The notes beneath the pieces were generated by a model. It worked only from the letters and a program-made list of their open reading frames with translations. It was not told the origin of the DNA and ran no database searches. DNA of 64,000 bases from Heliopora coerulea (Eukaryota; Cnidaria; Anthozoa; Scleralcyonacea; Helioporidae), in the NCBI GenBank assembly GCA_030142905.1, contig JASJOG010000138.1:124001-188000 (forward strand), in the 5' to 3' direction. A program made the position numbers and the translations under genes. Position 1 is the first letter of the stretch. Each line of letters starts with the position of its first letter. Below, in pieces: positions 1-10,189 of the stretch.

Positions 1-253
1 GTTATTAAATGGAGATAGCACGTTGTCAAAAGCATAAATGAGTTAATTTTGAATATAGTCGTGCATTGTCGTGCGTCGTTTAAAGATTACAAGTCAACCC
101 TGCTGTCACTCTCAGATATGAATTTACTTTAAAGTTGATTATTACAAATTTATAGCTTTCTTGTCTCGCCCATTACGTCTTCATTGGCTCGAGTTATAGC
201 TGTATACTCTAATCAGAAAGCAGGAAGAAGAAAGTAGAAAAGAAAAATAAACC

Positions 254-559
254 ATGTTGAAAAATGTCGAAAACCGACTAGAAAAATATTGTTTGTGGAA
301 CCCCACGAACCCAACTTGGGTGGAGACATGCGGGCTACACGAATCTCCATCTTTCTTCAAAACTCCCGCTTCGCCGAAAGCGAAGTGCTGGGGTACTGGT
401 AACGAGATAAAGTCACTGGATAAACTCATTAAGGAACAAGAGTGCACTTTGAATTTTTTCCTTGAAAGTTGTGAAATTCATATGAATCATGGACGAAATA
501 AATTAACGCTATGGGAATCCATGACCCCAAAAAGAAACAGTGGATATTCCTCGTTCTGA
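254..559 (+). CDS. Small conserved ORF of unknown status (one per unit)
   Basis: A short ORF recurs in each unit downstream of the PRDM9-like gene: 254-559, 17310-17570, 33777-34037, 44559-44819, 61073-61333, and interrupted in the inverted unit (52669-53075, minus). The usual product is 86 residues; here TAG became TGG and it runs to 101. I do not recognise any domain. The antisense strand is also open, and the units are recent duplicates, so conservation alone is weak evidence of coding. It could be a non-coding transcript or chance. Confidence 0.2.
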   Translation: MLKNVENRLEKYCLWNPTNPTWVETCGLHESPSFFKTPASPKAKCWGTGNEIKSLDKLIKEQECTLNFFLESCEIHMNHGRNKLTLWESMTPKRNSGYSSF

Positions 560-2251
560 TGTTAGAAGCAACAAGCAAAGAATTTGAATTGCGAATTATT
601 GCATAGTACGAAGATATCGAAGGTCACTAACTTGTCACTGGTACGTGATTATTTACCAATTTTTAAAATAATATGCTATAAGTTATTCATATAAGTCGCT
701 ATTTAGAAATTATAGAACTTTAAAACGGGATAAAAATATTGAAATCTTAAAACCAAACGTTTATGACCAGAAATATAGTCATTATCAGGGTTAGAATATA
801 TTACGACTACACGTGGCTATTTTTGACATTTTTAGCCTGGTTTATAAATTATACATATTCGATAAATTCAAGCTTATATTGACAGAGCTTATATTCGAAC
901 AATCCCCTTATAAAATTATTGAGTTAAGGAAAAACAATTGAAAATGTTTGAATTTTAAAAAGAGAAATATGTAGGTGTGCACTGACGTGGGACTGTGCCA
1001 AAAACATGGTAAGACTACATTATATTTGATATTATGGGCTTTTTCGTTGAAAAATTAAACCTAGAAGTCTAATAGAGTAAGCAAACCAATAATTTAAATG
1101 AGCATTAAGTATTAAACACTGCTGAATTGACTCAATACAGTAAATTTTCTGGCATGGATGTCAAAAGCAACTACAGTTTGATTGTAAAAAAACTTGTGTT
1201 ATCCTTGCCCTGTTGGCAAATACAAAGTTACATCATTATTTTGGGGTAGATAATTTTAGTTTCACGCACTTTACATGTAACTGAGATGCAGCAGAAGGCA
1301 GGCAAGGCAACCAAGAACACTTTTTCCAGACAATTCATAGCTGAATTAGTTAGTGGATGGATATTTAAGGATCAGACTACTAGCATTGAGTGTCATGGGG
1401 TTTGCATTGTTCCTCACGTCCTGAGCTGCAAAGTTATCTTCAGACTAATAACGTTTTGATTCAATTAAAATAAAATTTTGCAAAAAAGTCAAAAATTTAC
1501 CATTCCAACATTTAGTCTTGCTTAAGACCTATGTCTTGGACTTTCAAGATGCCGTTTTATAGAGATTTTGCTTAATCTTATGGTTTTTAAAGTTGTTGGC
1601 TGGTTCTGGATTCTGAGCTGCTTTGGCCATGTTTAAAAAAGTACAGTACATCATTAACAGAAGCAATCATTTGTGTCAGCAGGGATATATAGATTCACTA
1701 GGACATGGGTTATCCAGAGTTTGGACCCAAGGGGTTTGATCCTTGTTGACCATCTCCCTTCTTTTCATTTAGGCCAAGGAGAAATCTTGGGGCACAGTGA
1801 AGATTTTGAGCCACTTTTTTCAAAAGTGGATGGTCAGAAGTAAAAAGAACATCCTGTTTCAAGCACAGTGGGTAGATATATGTAGTTAGACTGTAAGGGC
1901 CAGGCTTTTGCCTTTTATTTTTTCTCAAGCAGATGAAGAAGTTCCATTGCAACTTTTCAGTATTAGTTCTTCATTTATGTAGAGTACTGTGTATTTTTAT
2001 ACAGAAAAAGAAATATTTTGTTGACATCTGATTTAAATGGTAGCGTGTTTTCTGTGAATTATTTGCTGCTGTCTTGGTAAAAATACGTGTCAAACAAAGT
2101 TGAATTACAGTCTTTTTATAAAACTCGGTGTATTTTAATACTTCCTATAAGTTATATTTTTCTCGATCCTAGCTGTTCAAAAGGTGATAATCAGGAAAAC
2201 AAACAAACAAACAATAATCAAAACAAATAAACAAATTATTAAGTCAACAAA
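560..2251. other. Non-coding flank between PRDM9 unit start and iGluR 3' end (U1)
   Basis: AT-rich sequence present in every unit. It probably holds the 3'UTR of the minus-strand receptor fragment nearest 2251. An 80-codon open stretch (1710-1952 minus) is disrupted in U6, so I do not call it a gene. A short run of AAAC repeats lies at about 2199-2236. Confidence 0.5.
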
Positions 2252-3076
2252 TCATTCTGGAATTTGGAATGGATGAATTTCTGTAGTTGTTCCATTATAT
2301 CCCTTGTTCTCCCTACCCTGCCCCATTCTTGACTTCTCTTGATCTTCCTTTGAGTTGTTTAACTCAAGAGTTGTAACCTTCACTGTGCTGTTGTGGTTTC
2401 GTTTTTTGCAACATTTTAATTTGCTTGACCAACTTTTAGAAATATCTCTCCATATTCGTCCCATTGGTGCTCCCATAGCCTCACGCCAGCTGTTTGGTCT
2501 CTGGACAAATGGTAAAGAAAACCATAGTGAAATATTTTAGAGTATTAAGTCTGAGAATGAAGTTTGAAATGCTCACTGTTTTCTAATTGCTGCTGTCCAG
2601 TAATTGTATAAATTTGACAGGGGAGTAATATATTTAGTGTGGATGTTTGAAAGCTGGAGTAGCATGAAATGAGTGGTTGCGTATAGGGGGAAATGAATGA
2701 GAGAAAAGTTGGAAAGGTGAAAAAGGGATAATAGGGGTAACATGAAGATAAGAGTACAAAAATGAACTAGAGAGGTCATTTTAATTTTAACTTTATTATC
2801 TGTAATGCCCTACCATGGGATCTGTTGGATCAACCTCCCAGTATGAGGCCACACACCACTCAAACACAATGAGCACCAGACCAAGAGCAATACCAAAATA
2901 TACACAAAATAACACACCAATCATATCATCAAGAGTTAACTGTCCAGTAGATGGCTGAAGTATTGAGAGGTCTGGAGTACATTCACCTAAAATACATTTT
3001 AAAATTAACACGTGATCAACAGAGCTATTCTCGTAAACATGTTTCATTTATATACTATGTTTCAAGTAATAGGTCT

Positions 3077-3309
3077 TGTTTATGACGGCAGACTTTTCTC
3101 TCTAGGCGTAGTTTTTAACAGAAAACCCCACTTTATTGGCTTACAAATTCCTTTCTTTACACGATTGCAAACGTCTGATCACCGACCCAACATGTCCTCC
3201 CCTTGTTCCCATAACAACGCTAATTTTATGCGGCCTAGCGCCAAGTCCCGCGCAGCCAACTAAACAGAATAATTTAAACATACTAGTTAATAACTCAGCG
3301 TTCAAAACA
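3077..3309 (-). repeat. BEL/Pao 3' LTR
   Basis: 233 bp, starting TG and ending CA on the plus strand, abutting the target duplicate GGTCT at 3072-3076. On the coding strand it is the 3' LTR, immediately after the G-rich polypurine tract. Confidence 0.95.
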
Positions 3310-3341
3310 CCCCCGCCCGTGGCGTGAACCAGGGGGGAACG

Positions 3342-6300
3342 TCACTCCTTCTCTTCTTGGTGTGCTTCAAGCAACGCCAACTCTCCGACTGGACGGATAT
3401 AAGTCCCAGTTTTTGTCATAACTTCGGCTGATCTGACAAGTCCATCTGCACTTGCAATCGGTGCTACGACTCGACCAAGTCGCCATTGACCCTGTGGAAC
3501 GTTATTCTCCACCATAAGCACGAGATCCCCACGTCGAAGATTTCTCTGTATAGTACGCCACTTACTGCGTTCAATCAAATTTGGGACATACTCCTTTCGC
3601 CATCTCTGCCAAAACTGATTTGCTAAAAACTGGCTATGACGCCATCGACGACGCAGTGACATATCTCGTTGGACGAACTTCCCAGGTGTCAGATTTGCGC
3701 TTGCGCGCCCATGCAAGAAGTGGTTGGGCGTCAAACAACTAGTGTCTGTGGGCGACGTACTGCTACCACCGTACACCAGAGGGCGGGAATTCAACAAGGA
3801 CTCGACTTCCGCAATCACTGTGAGGAAAACTTCATCGACAGTTAAAACATTACCCATGATCACCTTCATTGCTCGTTTTGTGGACTTCACCAATGATTCC
3901 CACGCTCCACCAAACCAAGGCGCAGCCGGTGGGTTGAACTTCCATTCAACTCCTCGAGCACTGAGTTCGTCAGCAACACGTTTCTGATCAAGCTCACCTA
4001 ACGCTTCACGCAATTCACGTTCTGCGCCAATAAAATTCGTCCCATTATCACTCAGAATACGCACTGGGTTTCCTCGGCGGGCTTGAAAGCGTCGAAGTGC
4101 CATGATGAATGAATCCGCCTCCAAACTGTGGGCCACTTCCAGATGTACAGCACGCATATGAAGGCATGTAAACAGGCAGATGTAACGCTTCTCAACTCGG
4201 TTGCGACCAACTCGGACGGAGAATGGTCCAGCGTAATCCAAACCCACGTGTTGAAATGGCACACCAACACCAGAAAGACGTATGTCTGGCAGATCATTCA
4301 TTTTCTGTGTCATTGGACGAACACGACGTCGGTGACACAACGGACATTTGACAGTGCAGTTCTTGACCTCCGAACGGCCGCGTAGAATCCAATATTCTTC
4401 TCGGATGTGGTTGAACACGTGTTCGACTCCGGCGTGGATCAACTTACGATGGTAGTCAATGACGATCAGGCGGGTAACATCATGGGTATGGTCCAATATT
4501 ATCGGATGCTTCGCGTCCCATGGTAATTCCACTTTGTCAATGCGTCCTCCTACGCGTAGAACTCCACTTACTAACAGTGGATCAAGGCTGGCAATTCGGC
4601 TGTCACGCGAGACAGGAACACCTTTTGACAACGATTTGATTTCAGCTGAGAAACGATCTTGTTGTGCCCACTTGATCCAGTACAATTTCGCTTCGTCCAA
4701 TTCTTCGACTTCTAGAGCGTCAGTTTTTCGTTGATCTCTGTTACGTAGGTTGTGGCAAACCCGTAAAATCCAGGCTGTGACACGAATGAGCTTGAGCAAA
4801 CTCGAGTAGCTTGCCGGATCAAATAGCTGGCTTACTTGAACTTGAGTTTTTAAGACCCTTTTCTTTAACTCAGCTTCGGCTGTTGACGGAGCAGAGCAGG
4901 ACACATCATCGATTGGCCATTCTGACTTGTCACACCTTAAGAAGTCCGGTCCCGTCATCCACCATGACGCCCCTTGAATGTCTACCGCGCTTGCTCCTCT
5001 GGTCGCGATGTCTGCTACATTTATGTTCGTACGGACATGATGCCATTGTTCTGGATCACTTTCGGATATCACTTCTGCAACACGGTTGGCCACGAATGGT
5101 CGGAAGTTGCGTGGTTCACCATGGATCCACCAAATAACTGTGGTGGAATCTGTCAAATACGTTACATCGCGCATGCTCAGATCTAAATGTTCACAGATAG
5201 TCTTGGCCACACGTACAGCTAACTGACAGCCCATCAACTCTCCTCGTGGTATTGAGATAGTCTTCAATGGCATAAGGCGTGTCTTTGCCATTACCAGATG
5301 GCACACAATCTCCCCATCTGACAGTAAGGCACGTATGTAAGCGACAGCGGCACATGCTTCTTCGGACGCATCACAAAACACTATAAGTTCTTTCATTACT
5401 GTTTCAGAAGAGAGGCTGTAAATGTAACGTGGAACAGTAAAAGATCTTAGGGCAATCATCTCGGATTCCCATTTTGCCCACTCACTTGCAAGGTCAGCTG
5501 GTAAGGGCGTGTCCCAATCTAGGCCTCGTGACCATGCACGTTGCAGGATAATCTTTGCACGAACTGTAAATGGACTGGACCATCCAAGTGGATCATACAA
5601 TCCACCCAACTTTGCAAGGACGCCCCTTTTTGTGGACTGTGCGGGTGGACGGTCAAGGTGTGCGTAGGCGAGACCTAATGTGTCTGACTGTGGATCCCAT
5701 CTTATTCCCAGTGCTCGTCCTGATGGCAGTTCACCTTGCTCTAGGACCTCATTTGAAATGGCTCGATCGGCTTCAGGGATTGTTGACAACACATCAGGTG
5801 ATGATGAAAGCCATTTACGCATGGGGAACCCACCCTTTGACATAAGGGCGGTGACATCAACTCGCATAGTCACTGCTTGTGGCACGCTGACACAGGGGGT
5901 GTAGAAGTCATCCACAAAGATGTTGCGTCGGACTGCAGCAGCCGCTTCTGGCCATCGTTGTTTGTTGTCTTCAGTCGTACGAATGACTGCAAAATTTGCC
6001 TCGCATGGCGACGACTTGTCACCGAAAACTAAGCAGTTCATTTCATAAACATCAGGCGGTCTTGTCAAATCCATGTCTCGCCATAAATATTGGTGATATT
6101 TACGATCTTCTTCTTTCAGACGAACATGGCAGAACATATCTGAGACATCCCCCGCAAGTGCAATTGGTTGTTCACGAAACCGCAACAAGATACCAGGAAG
6201 ATCATTATGGAGGCTTGGCCCTGCCTCAAGGCAATCGTTGAGGCAGATACCCTCATGCTGTGCAGCAGAGTCAAAGACAACTCGTGGCAGTGGTTTGTGA

Positions 6301-8576
6301 GGGCTTATTACAGGGTGATGTGGCAGCAGCCATCGTTCTCCGTTCACAACATGCTCTTCAGGAGCTAACTTGCGGGCAAACCCTTTCTCTACATATGCAT
6401 TAATAGCCTGGCAATATCCTTCGGCTAGTTTGGGATCTTTCTGTAGACGTCGTTCTACAGACTTTAAACGACACAGAGCTGTCTGAAAATTGTCAGGTAA
6501 TAATGGTCTCTCAGTCTTCCAAAGCAACCCCAGTTCGTACCCTGACTCAACTTTACGACATGTTTTGTTCATAGTTTCAATAGCATGCTGTTCACTTCGT
6601 GTATACTGTGTAGTAGCTTCGTTTTGAACTCCAAAAGCATCAATCTCCCAGAATTTTCGCAACTGATGGTTAGCGTCCTTCTCTTCTTCCACAACTTGCA
6701 CACGTAAGACACGCTTTCTAGAACTCTCCATGGTTGGTACAGGACCAGCAACAACCCAACCAAGTAGCGTCTGCTCGGCATACGGTTCACCACACTTGCC
6801 ATGCCTAACATCCAATGGTGCCATCAAGAATGCAGCATCAAGGCCAAGTAACACATCAACCTTCATTTCACCCATCGACTCAATGGGAACATCACGCAAG
6901 TGTTCATATCGCTTCTTTATTTCTGTCCAGTCAACAGCTTGCACTGGCTCGCAAATGTTTTTCATAGTCCATGCATGCACAACATCCTTTGTAATTGATG
7001 TTGCAAATGGAAGACGAACACATTGTGACTTGAGAGTGGTACGGATTCCACCGACGGCATCAACAGTGAGATTCTGCTTTTGACCTTGGACCCCTAACTG
7101 TTTGGCAAACCCAGTCCTAATCAAGCTTGTTTCACTACCAGAATCTAAGAGTACAGTCCCCCTAACTATTTCTCCAGAGTCGCTAATAAATGGGACAACT
7201 ACAGTTTTGAGTGCAACCTTAGTATGGCCTGCAGCATTCGTTTGTGCTTTGCCACAGTGAACGCCCTTCTGCTCAGGTGGTGCAGGCGGCTTAGATGTAC
7301 TATGAAGCAGTTCGTTGTGACCTTTCACACAGGAATTAACCCCACACTTAGGCGCAGTGCACTGGCGACGCTGATGCCCTAGTCCCAAGCACCCAAAACA
7401 CACTCCTTTTGCTTTGACAATTTCCCATCGCTTATTGATGTCAGCAGCTAAGAAAACTGGGCATTCACTTTCCTTATGCTTATCAATGCTATCACACAAA
7501 GCGCATTTCCCTCCTCTCACAGTCAGTAGTCTCCTAGATGGAAACTTAGGATCGCGCTTAGCGTCCTGTTTTGCTGGGTGAGTTAGGTTATTATAGCGGT
7601 CACGCTTGCGCATTGCCTTAGCTCGCAGTTGGGCCCATTTTGCTAATCCCTCAACCGACTCTACTACTTGCTCGCGTTCTATCTGTCTTACCCACTCATC
7701 TCTTTCACTAGGTGGTAACTTGCGAACTAATTGTGTACATAAAGGCATGCTACTCAACTCATGCTTGTAATCTGGCTTATCTAAGGCAAATACTGCTGCT
7801 TGTAAGGCATCAGCATATCGCTCAAATCCCTCACGATCCTTTTCCTTAATGCAACCCCAACTTGTAATGCGGTGTAAATGGGCATCCACAACTTCACGGG
7901 GGTCCCCATACCTATCACTAAGTAATTTGACTGCCTTTGGGTAGTCCCCAGGCCCCCCGGTCAAGCAAGAAATAACTTCTCTCACTTTATTGTTGATAGA
8001 GTTATTCAAATGTGCAAGTTTAACTGCCTCAGAAAGAGACTTGTTTTTGTCCACAAGTGCACTGAATATTCCCCAGAAATATGGCCATTTGTCAGGACTT
8101 CCATCAAACATTGGCACAGTTACTCCCTTTAAACCGCCAATATGGGCATGTTGTGTTCCCCCCGACACAACTGTGGGAACTTCACTGGATGGTTGATTTG
8201 ACTGTTCGCTAGGCTGTTCATCCGACTGTTTATTCGAATGTTGGCTGTTGTTCACGGAGGGACTTGTAGTCTTCGGTTGATCTGATTCCGCAAGATAATC
8301 TGCAACTTCCGCTATGATTTCTGTCACATCCATTTCAACTTGCAATAACCATTCCCCATCAATTTCAATAGACGTTGGATCTGCTTGTTCTAGTTCCCTC
8401 ACAACGTCCCGTGCTTTCTCCCTGGCATCCTCAATATTTTTTGAATACTGACGTACCTTTGAAGCGCTTTCTTTATTGCTTATAAGCTCCTTAACTCTGT
8501 TTATATTTCGCGTAATGCTCGACTTTGCAACCTTCTTTTTCGATCTTAATTTATCAATTTCATTTACCTCAGGCAT
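3342..8576 (-). CDS. BEL/Pao gag-pol polyprotein
   Basis: A 1744-residue uninterrupted ORF of usual family length. In order: gag-like region with the DUF1759-type segment around GGPGDYPKAVKLL (about 160-300); zinc-knuckle cysteines including CFGCLGLGHQRRQC (about 395, CX2CX4HX4C); aspartic protease LLDSGSETSL (about 477); reverse transcriptase with FVDDFY (about 887); a Pao-type A17 and RNase H region; integrase with an H2C2 zinc site (about 1385-1410), DYAGPF (about 1450), SDNGTNF (about 1510) and GGAWESLVK (about 1559), forming the D-D-E triad; then a C-terminal DUF5641-like domain. No envelope ORF follows. The ATG lies 6 bp after the primer-binding site. All catalytic motifs are kept, so the element may still be mobile. 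Confidence 0.95.
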   Translation of the reverse strand: MPEVNEIDKLRSKKKVAKSSITRNINRVKELISNKESASKVRQYSKNIEDAREKARDVVRELEQADPTSIEIDGEWLLQVEMDVTEIIAEVADYLAESDQPKTTSPSVNNSQHSNKQSDEQPSEQSNQPSSEVPTVVSGGTQHAHIGGLKGVTVPMFDGSPDKWPYFWGIFSALVDKNKSLSEAVKLAHLNNSINNKVREVISCLTGGPGDYPKAVKLLSDRYGDPREVVDAHLHRITSWGCIKEKDREGFERYADALQAAVFALDKPDYKHELSSMPLCTQLVRKLPPSERDEWVRQIEREQVVESVEGLAKWAQLRAKAMRKRDRYNNLTHPAKQDAKRDPKFPSRRLLTVRGGKCALCDSIDKHKESECPVFLAADINKRWEIVKAKGVCFGCLGLGHQRRQCTAPKCGVNSCVKGHNELLHSTSKPPAPPEQKGVHCGKAQTNAAGHTKVALKTVVVPFISDSGEIVRGTVLLDSGSETSLIRTGFAKQLGVQGQKQNLTVDAVGGIRTTLKSQCVRLPFATSITKDVVHAWTMKNICEPVQAVDWTEIKKRYEHLRDVPIESMGEMKVDVLLGLDAAFLMAPLDVRHGKCGEPYAEQTLLGWVVAGPVPTMESSRKRVLRVQVVEEEKDANHQLRKFWEIDAFGVQNEATTQYTRSEQHAIETMNKTCRKVESGYELGLLWKTERPLLPDNFQTALCRLKSVERRLQKDPKLAEGYCQAINAYVEKGFARKLAPEEHVVNGERWLLPHHPVISPHKPLPRVVFDSAAQHEGICLNDCLEAGPSLHNDLPGILLRFREQPIALAGDVSDMFCHVRLKEEDRKYHQYLWRDMDLTRPPDVYEMNCLVFGDKSSPCEANFAVIRTTEDNKQRWPEAAAAVRRNIFVDDFYTPCVSVPQAVTMRVDVTALMSKGGFPMRKWLSSSPDVLSTIPEADRAISNEVLEQGELPSGRALGIRWDPQSDTLGLAYAHLDRPPAQSTKRGVLAKLGGLYDPLGWSSPFTVRAKIILQRAWSRGLDWDTPLPADLASEWAKWESEMIALRSFTVPRYIYSLSSETVMKELIVFCDASEEACAAVAYIRALLSDGEIVCHLVMAKTRLMPLKTISIPRGELMGCQLAVRVAKTICEHLDLSMRDVTYLTDSTTVIWWIHGEPRNFRPFVANRVAEVISESDPEQWHHVRTNINVADIATRGASAVDIQGASWWMTGPDFLRCDKSEWPIDDVSCSAPSTAEAELKKRVLKTQVQVSQLFDPASYSSLLKLIRVTAWILRVCHNLRNRDQRKTDALEVEELDEAKLYWIKWAQQDRFSAEIKSLSKGVPVSRDSRIASLDPLLVSGVLRVGGRIDKVELPWDAKHPIILDHTHDVTRLIVIDYHRKLIHAGVEHVFNHIREEYWILRGRSEVKNCTVKCPLCHRRRVRPMTQKMNDLPDIRLSGVGVPFQHVGLDYAGPFSVRVGRNRVEKRYICLFTCLHMRAVHLEVAHSLEADSFIMALRRFQARRGNPVRILSDNGTNFIGAERELREALGELDQKRVADELSARGVEWKFNPPAAPWFGGAWESLVKSTKRAMKVIMGNVLTVDEVFLTVIAEVESLLNSRPLVYGGSSTSPTDTSCLTPNHFLHGRASANLTPGKFVQRDMSLRRRWRHSQFLANQFWQRWRKEYVPNLIERSKWRTIQRNLRRGDLVLMVENNVPQGQWRLGRVVAPIASADGLVRSAEVMTKTGTYIRPVGELALLEAHQEEKE

Positions 8577-8582
8577 AATTTT

Positions 8583-8601
8583 AATCCGGCTCGAAGGACC
8601 A
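8583..8601 (-). other. BEL/Pao primer-binding site (tRNA-Tyr type)
   Basis: On the coding strand this reads TGGTCCTTCGAGCCGGATT, starting 2 bp inside the 5' LTR. It is complementary to the 3' end of a eukaryotic tRNA-Tyr including CCA. The tRNA assignment comes from memory of the conserved tRNA-Tyr acceptor and T-arm sequence. Confidence 0.8.
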
Positions 8602-8603
8602 AC

Positions 8604-8836
8604 TGTTTATGACGGCAGACTTTTCTCTCTAGGCGTAGTTTTTAACAGAAAACCCCACTTTATTGGCTTACAAATTCCTTTCTTTACACGATTGCAAACG
8701 TCTGATCACCGACCCAACATGTCCTCCCCTTGTTCCCATAACAACGCTAATTTTATGCGGCCTAGCGCCAAGTCCCGCGCAGCCAACCAAACAGAATAAT
8801 TTAAACATACTAGTTAATAACTCAGCGTTCAAAACA
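8604..8836 (-). repeat. BEL/Pao 5' LTR
   Basis: 233 bp, identical to the other LTR except one base. It is followed on the plus strand by the target duplicate GGTCT at 8837-8841, then by receptor intron sequence shared with U2 and U4. Confidence 0.95.
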
Positions 8837-10189
8837 GGTCTGTCACACAAATGTAGTAATGGCCTCCTCATGATAATGTTTATACATAGGTTATTAGAGA
8901 TTCTGGATTCCGAGTTAATCATGTTTGCATTATATTTTTGCATGATAGGTTTTTGTTGGTTTTTTTGGGAAAATTAACAGAAAGGCTGGTGTATGATTAA
9001 GTATTTTTACTTGTCAGAAACTGTAGGATTGTATTGAAGACTTTTCTAAATGCAGCACCATATGAGAAAAGACCCTGTTCTTCTACACAGAACAATACCA
9101 ACTTACCTTGTTTTTTGAACCAGTAGTCTTCATAGAACAAAATCACTCCTGCTTCACGAAGATTCAAAATTTCCAGGCTAAACCTAGTTGTATATGGTGA
9201 GTTTTTTTGAAAAGCCAGGCCATACCCTGAAAGAATATAGACTTGATAAAATAAGGTGCGTGAGACATTGGTTATTCCTACCAACAAAAAGGCCGTTTCT
9301 TTTCCAACATAGCAATGATATACGTTGTAGGGCAATAACCAAAGTTTAAACAGTTTCTACAGCTTTTGGGCTGAAAATGATTACCTTAAACTTTTATTTC
9401 ACAATTTTTAATAGAACCACTACTTCGATTGTTTTATTTTATGGTCGTAAACTTCATATTTTTATGGTACTAAATGGAAGAGTTATAACTATGATTTGTG
9501 ACTCAACGGATGTGAAAAAAGAATTACCGCGCTTAACCTTTATACGCGCCATGTGCGAATGGTTTTCAGCAGCATTTTGAGGGAACCACATTGGTGGTTT
9601 CAAAATTATTCCATGAACTGTATCACTTTTTTAGGGCTTAAATTTACCATAATACCGATGGTTTCATTCAGTGGAATGTTGGTAAAATGGCCCTGATTTG
9701 GATTGAGAACGAGTGAAGTCAGTTTCCGTGCTCCGATTCATTGGATCCGACTACCAGAAGGCCGTTACAGCGTAACAAGTAAAGATATTTGTAGTCTTAC
9801 CAAACTTTCCAAACACTTGACCGACGGCAAACACATCGCACGGTTCTTTGCACGTCTCCCTAACCAGAAAAAGGGAATCATAGATGAACGCAAAGTTTTC
9901 GTTTTTAACTTTCTCAATGGCTGTAGCAGCTGTCGGTACGAGGGTTCCTCTTGCTTCCATGAACTGATACATCCCATTGAAGGATGGCAGCATGGAGTTT
10001 TGAAAGAATTCTTACGCTGGTGAATTTCTTACTGTGCCATAACTCACATCCATCTGTGAAGCTAGTTGCTCCACCGAGTTGATACTCAGCTTCATTCTAT
10101 TGAAGGTTAAAAATGCTGCCAAGTTGGCGGTGTATGTTGCTATAAGGATCATGGATGCAGCCCACTGATGTGTAACCTAGTTGAATGAA

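Larger units (their letters stand above)
3077..8836 (-). mobile_element. Intact BEL/Pao LTR retrotransposon
   Basis: A complete element inserted into the receptor intron of U1. It is bounded by two 233-bp LTRs with TG...CA ends (3077-3309 and 8604-8836) and a 5-bp target duplication GGTCT (3072-3076 and 8837-8841). The empty site is seen in U2 and U4. The two LTRs differ at one position only (ACTAA versus ACCAA), so the insertion is very recent. A primer-binding site follows the 5' LTR and a G-rich polypurine tract (about 3310-3318) precedes the 3' LTR. One long gag-pol ORF fills the interior. Confidence 0.95.
2252..10176 (-). pseudogene. NMDA-type ionotropic glutamate receptor 3' fragment, U1
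   Basis: Four minus-strand exons with matching splice phases: M3-S2 9801-10176, S2 9107-9226, M4 2814-2986, and C-terminus 2252-2500 ending in TGA. The first holds the M3 signature YTANLAAFLT and the S2 motif FIYDS, whose Asp binds ligand in NMDA-type subunits. The second gives GYGLAFQKNSPY after splicing. M4 is the hydrophobic run around GVLFCVYFGIALGL. The amino-terminal domain, S1, M1 and pore loop are absent; a gypsy fragment lies where they should be. An in-frame TAA (10012-10014) breaks the first exon. The BEL element sits in the S2-M4 intron. This is a duplicated gene end, not a working channel. Confidence 0.8.

Noticed and set aside
181..447. 88-codon minus-strand ORF repeated in each unit
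   Set aside because: Antisense to the small plus ORF, with no domain or start context; kept only because the units are recent copies.
1710..1952. 80-codon ORF repeated in several units (MQWNFFICLRKNK...)
   Set aside because: Lies just beyond the receptor stop codon, lacks splice context, and is disrupted in U6; best read as receptor 3'UTR.
7990..8196. Many short plus-strand ORFs across 3.7-8.2 kb
   Set aside because: Shadows of the BEL/Pao polyprotein on the opposite strand.
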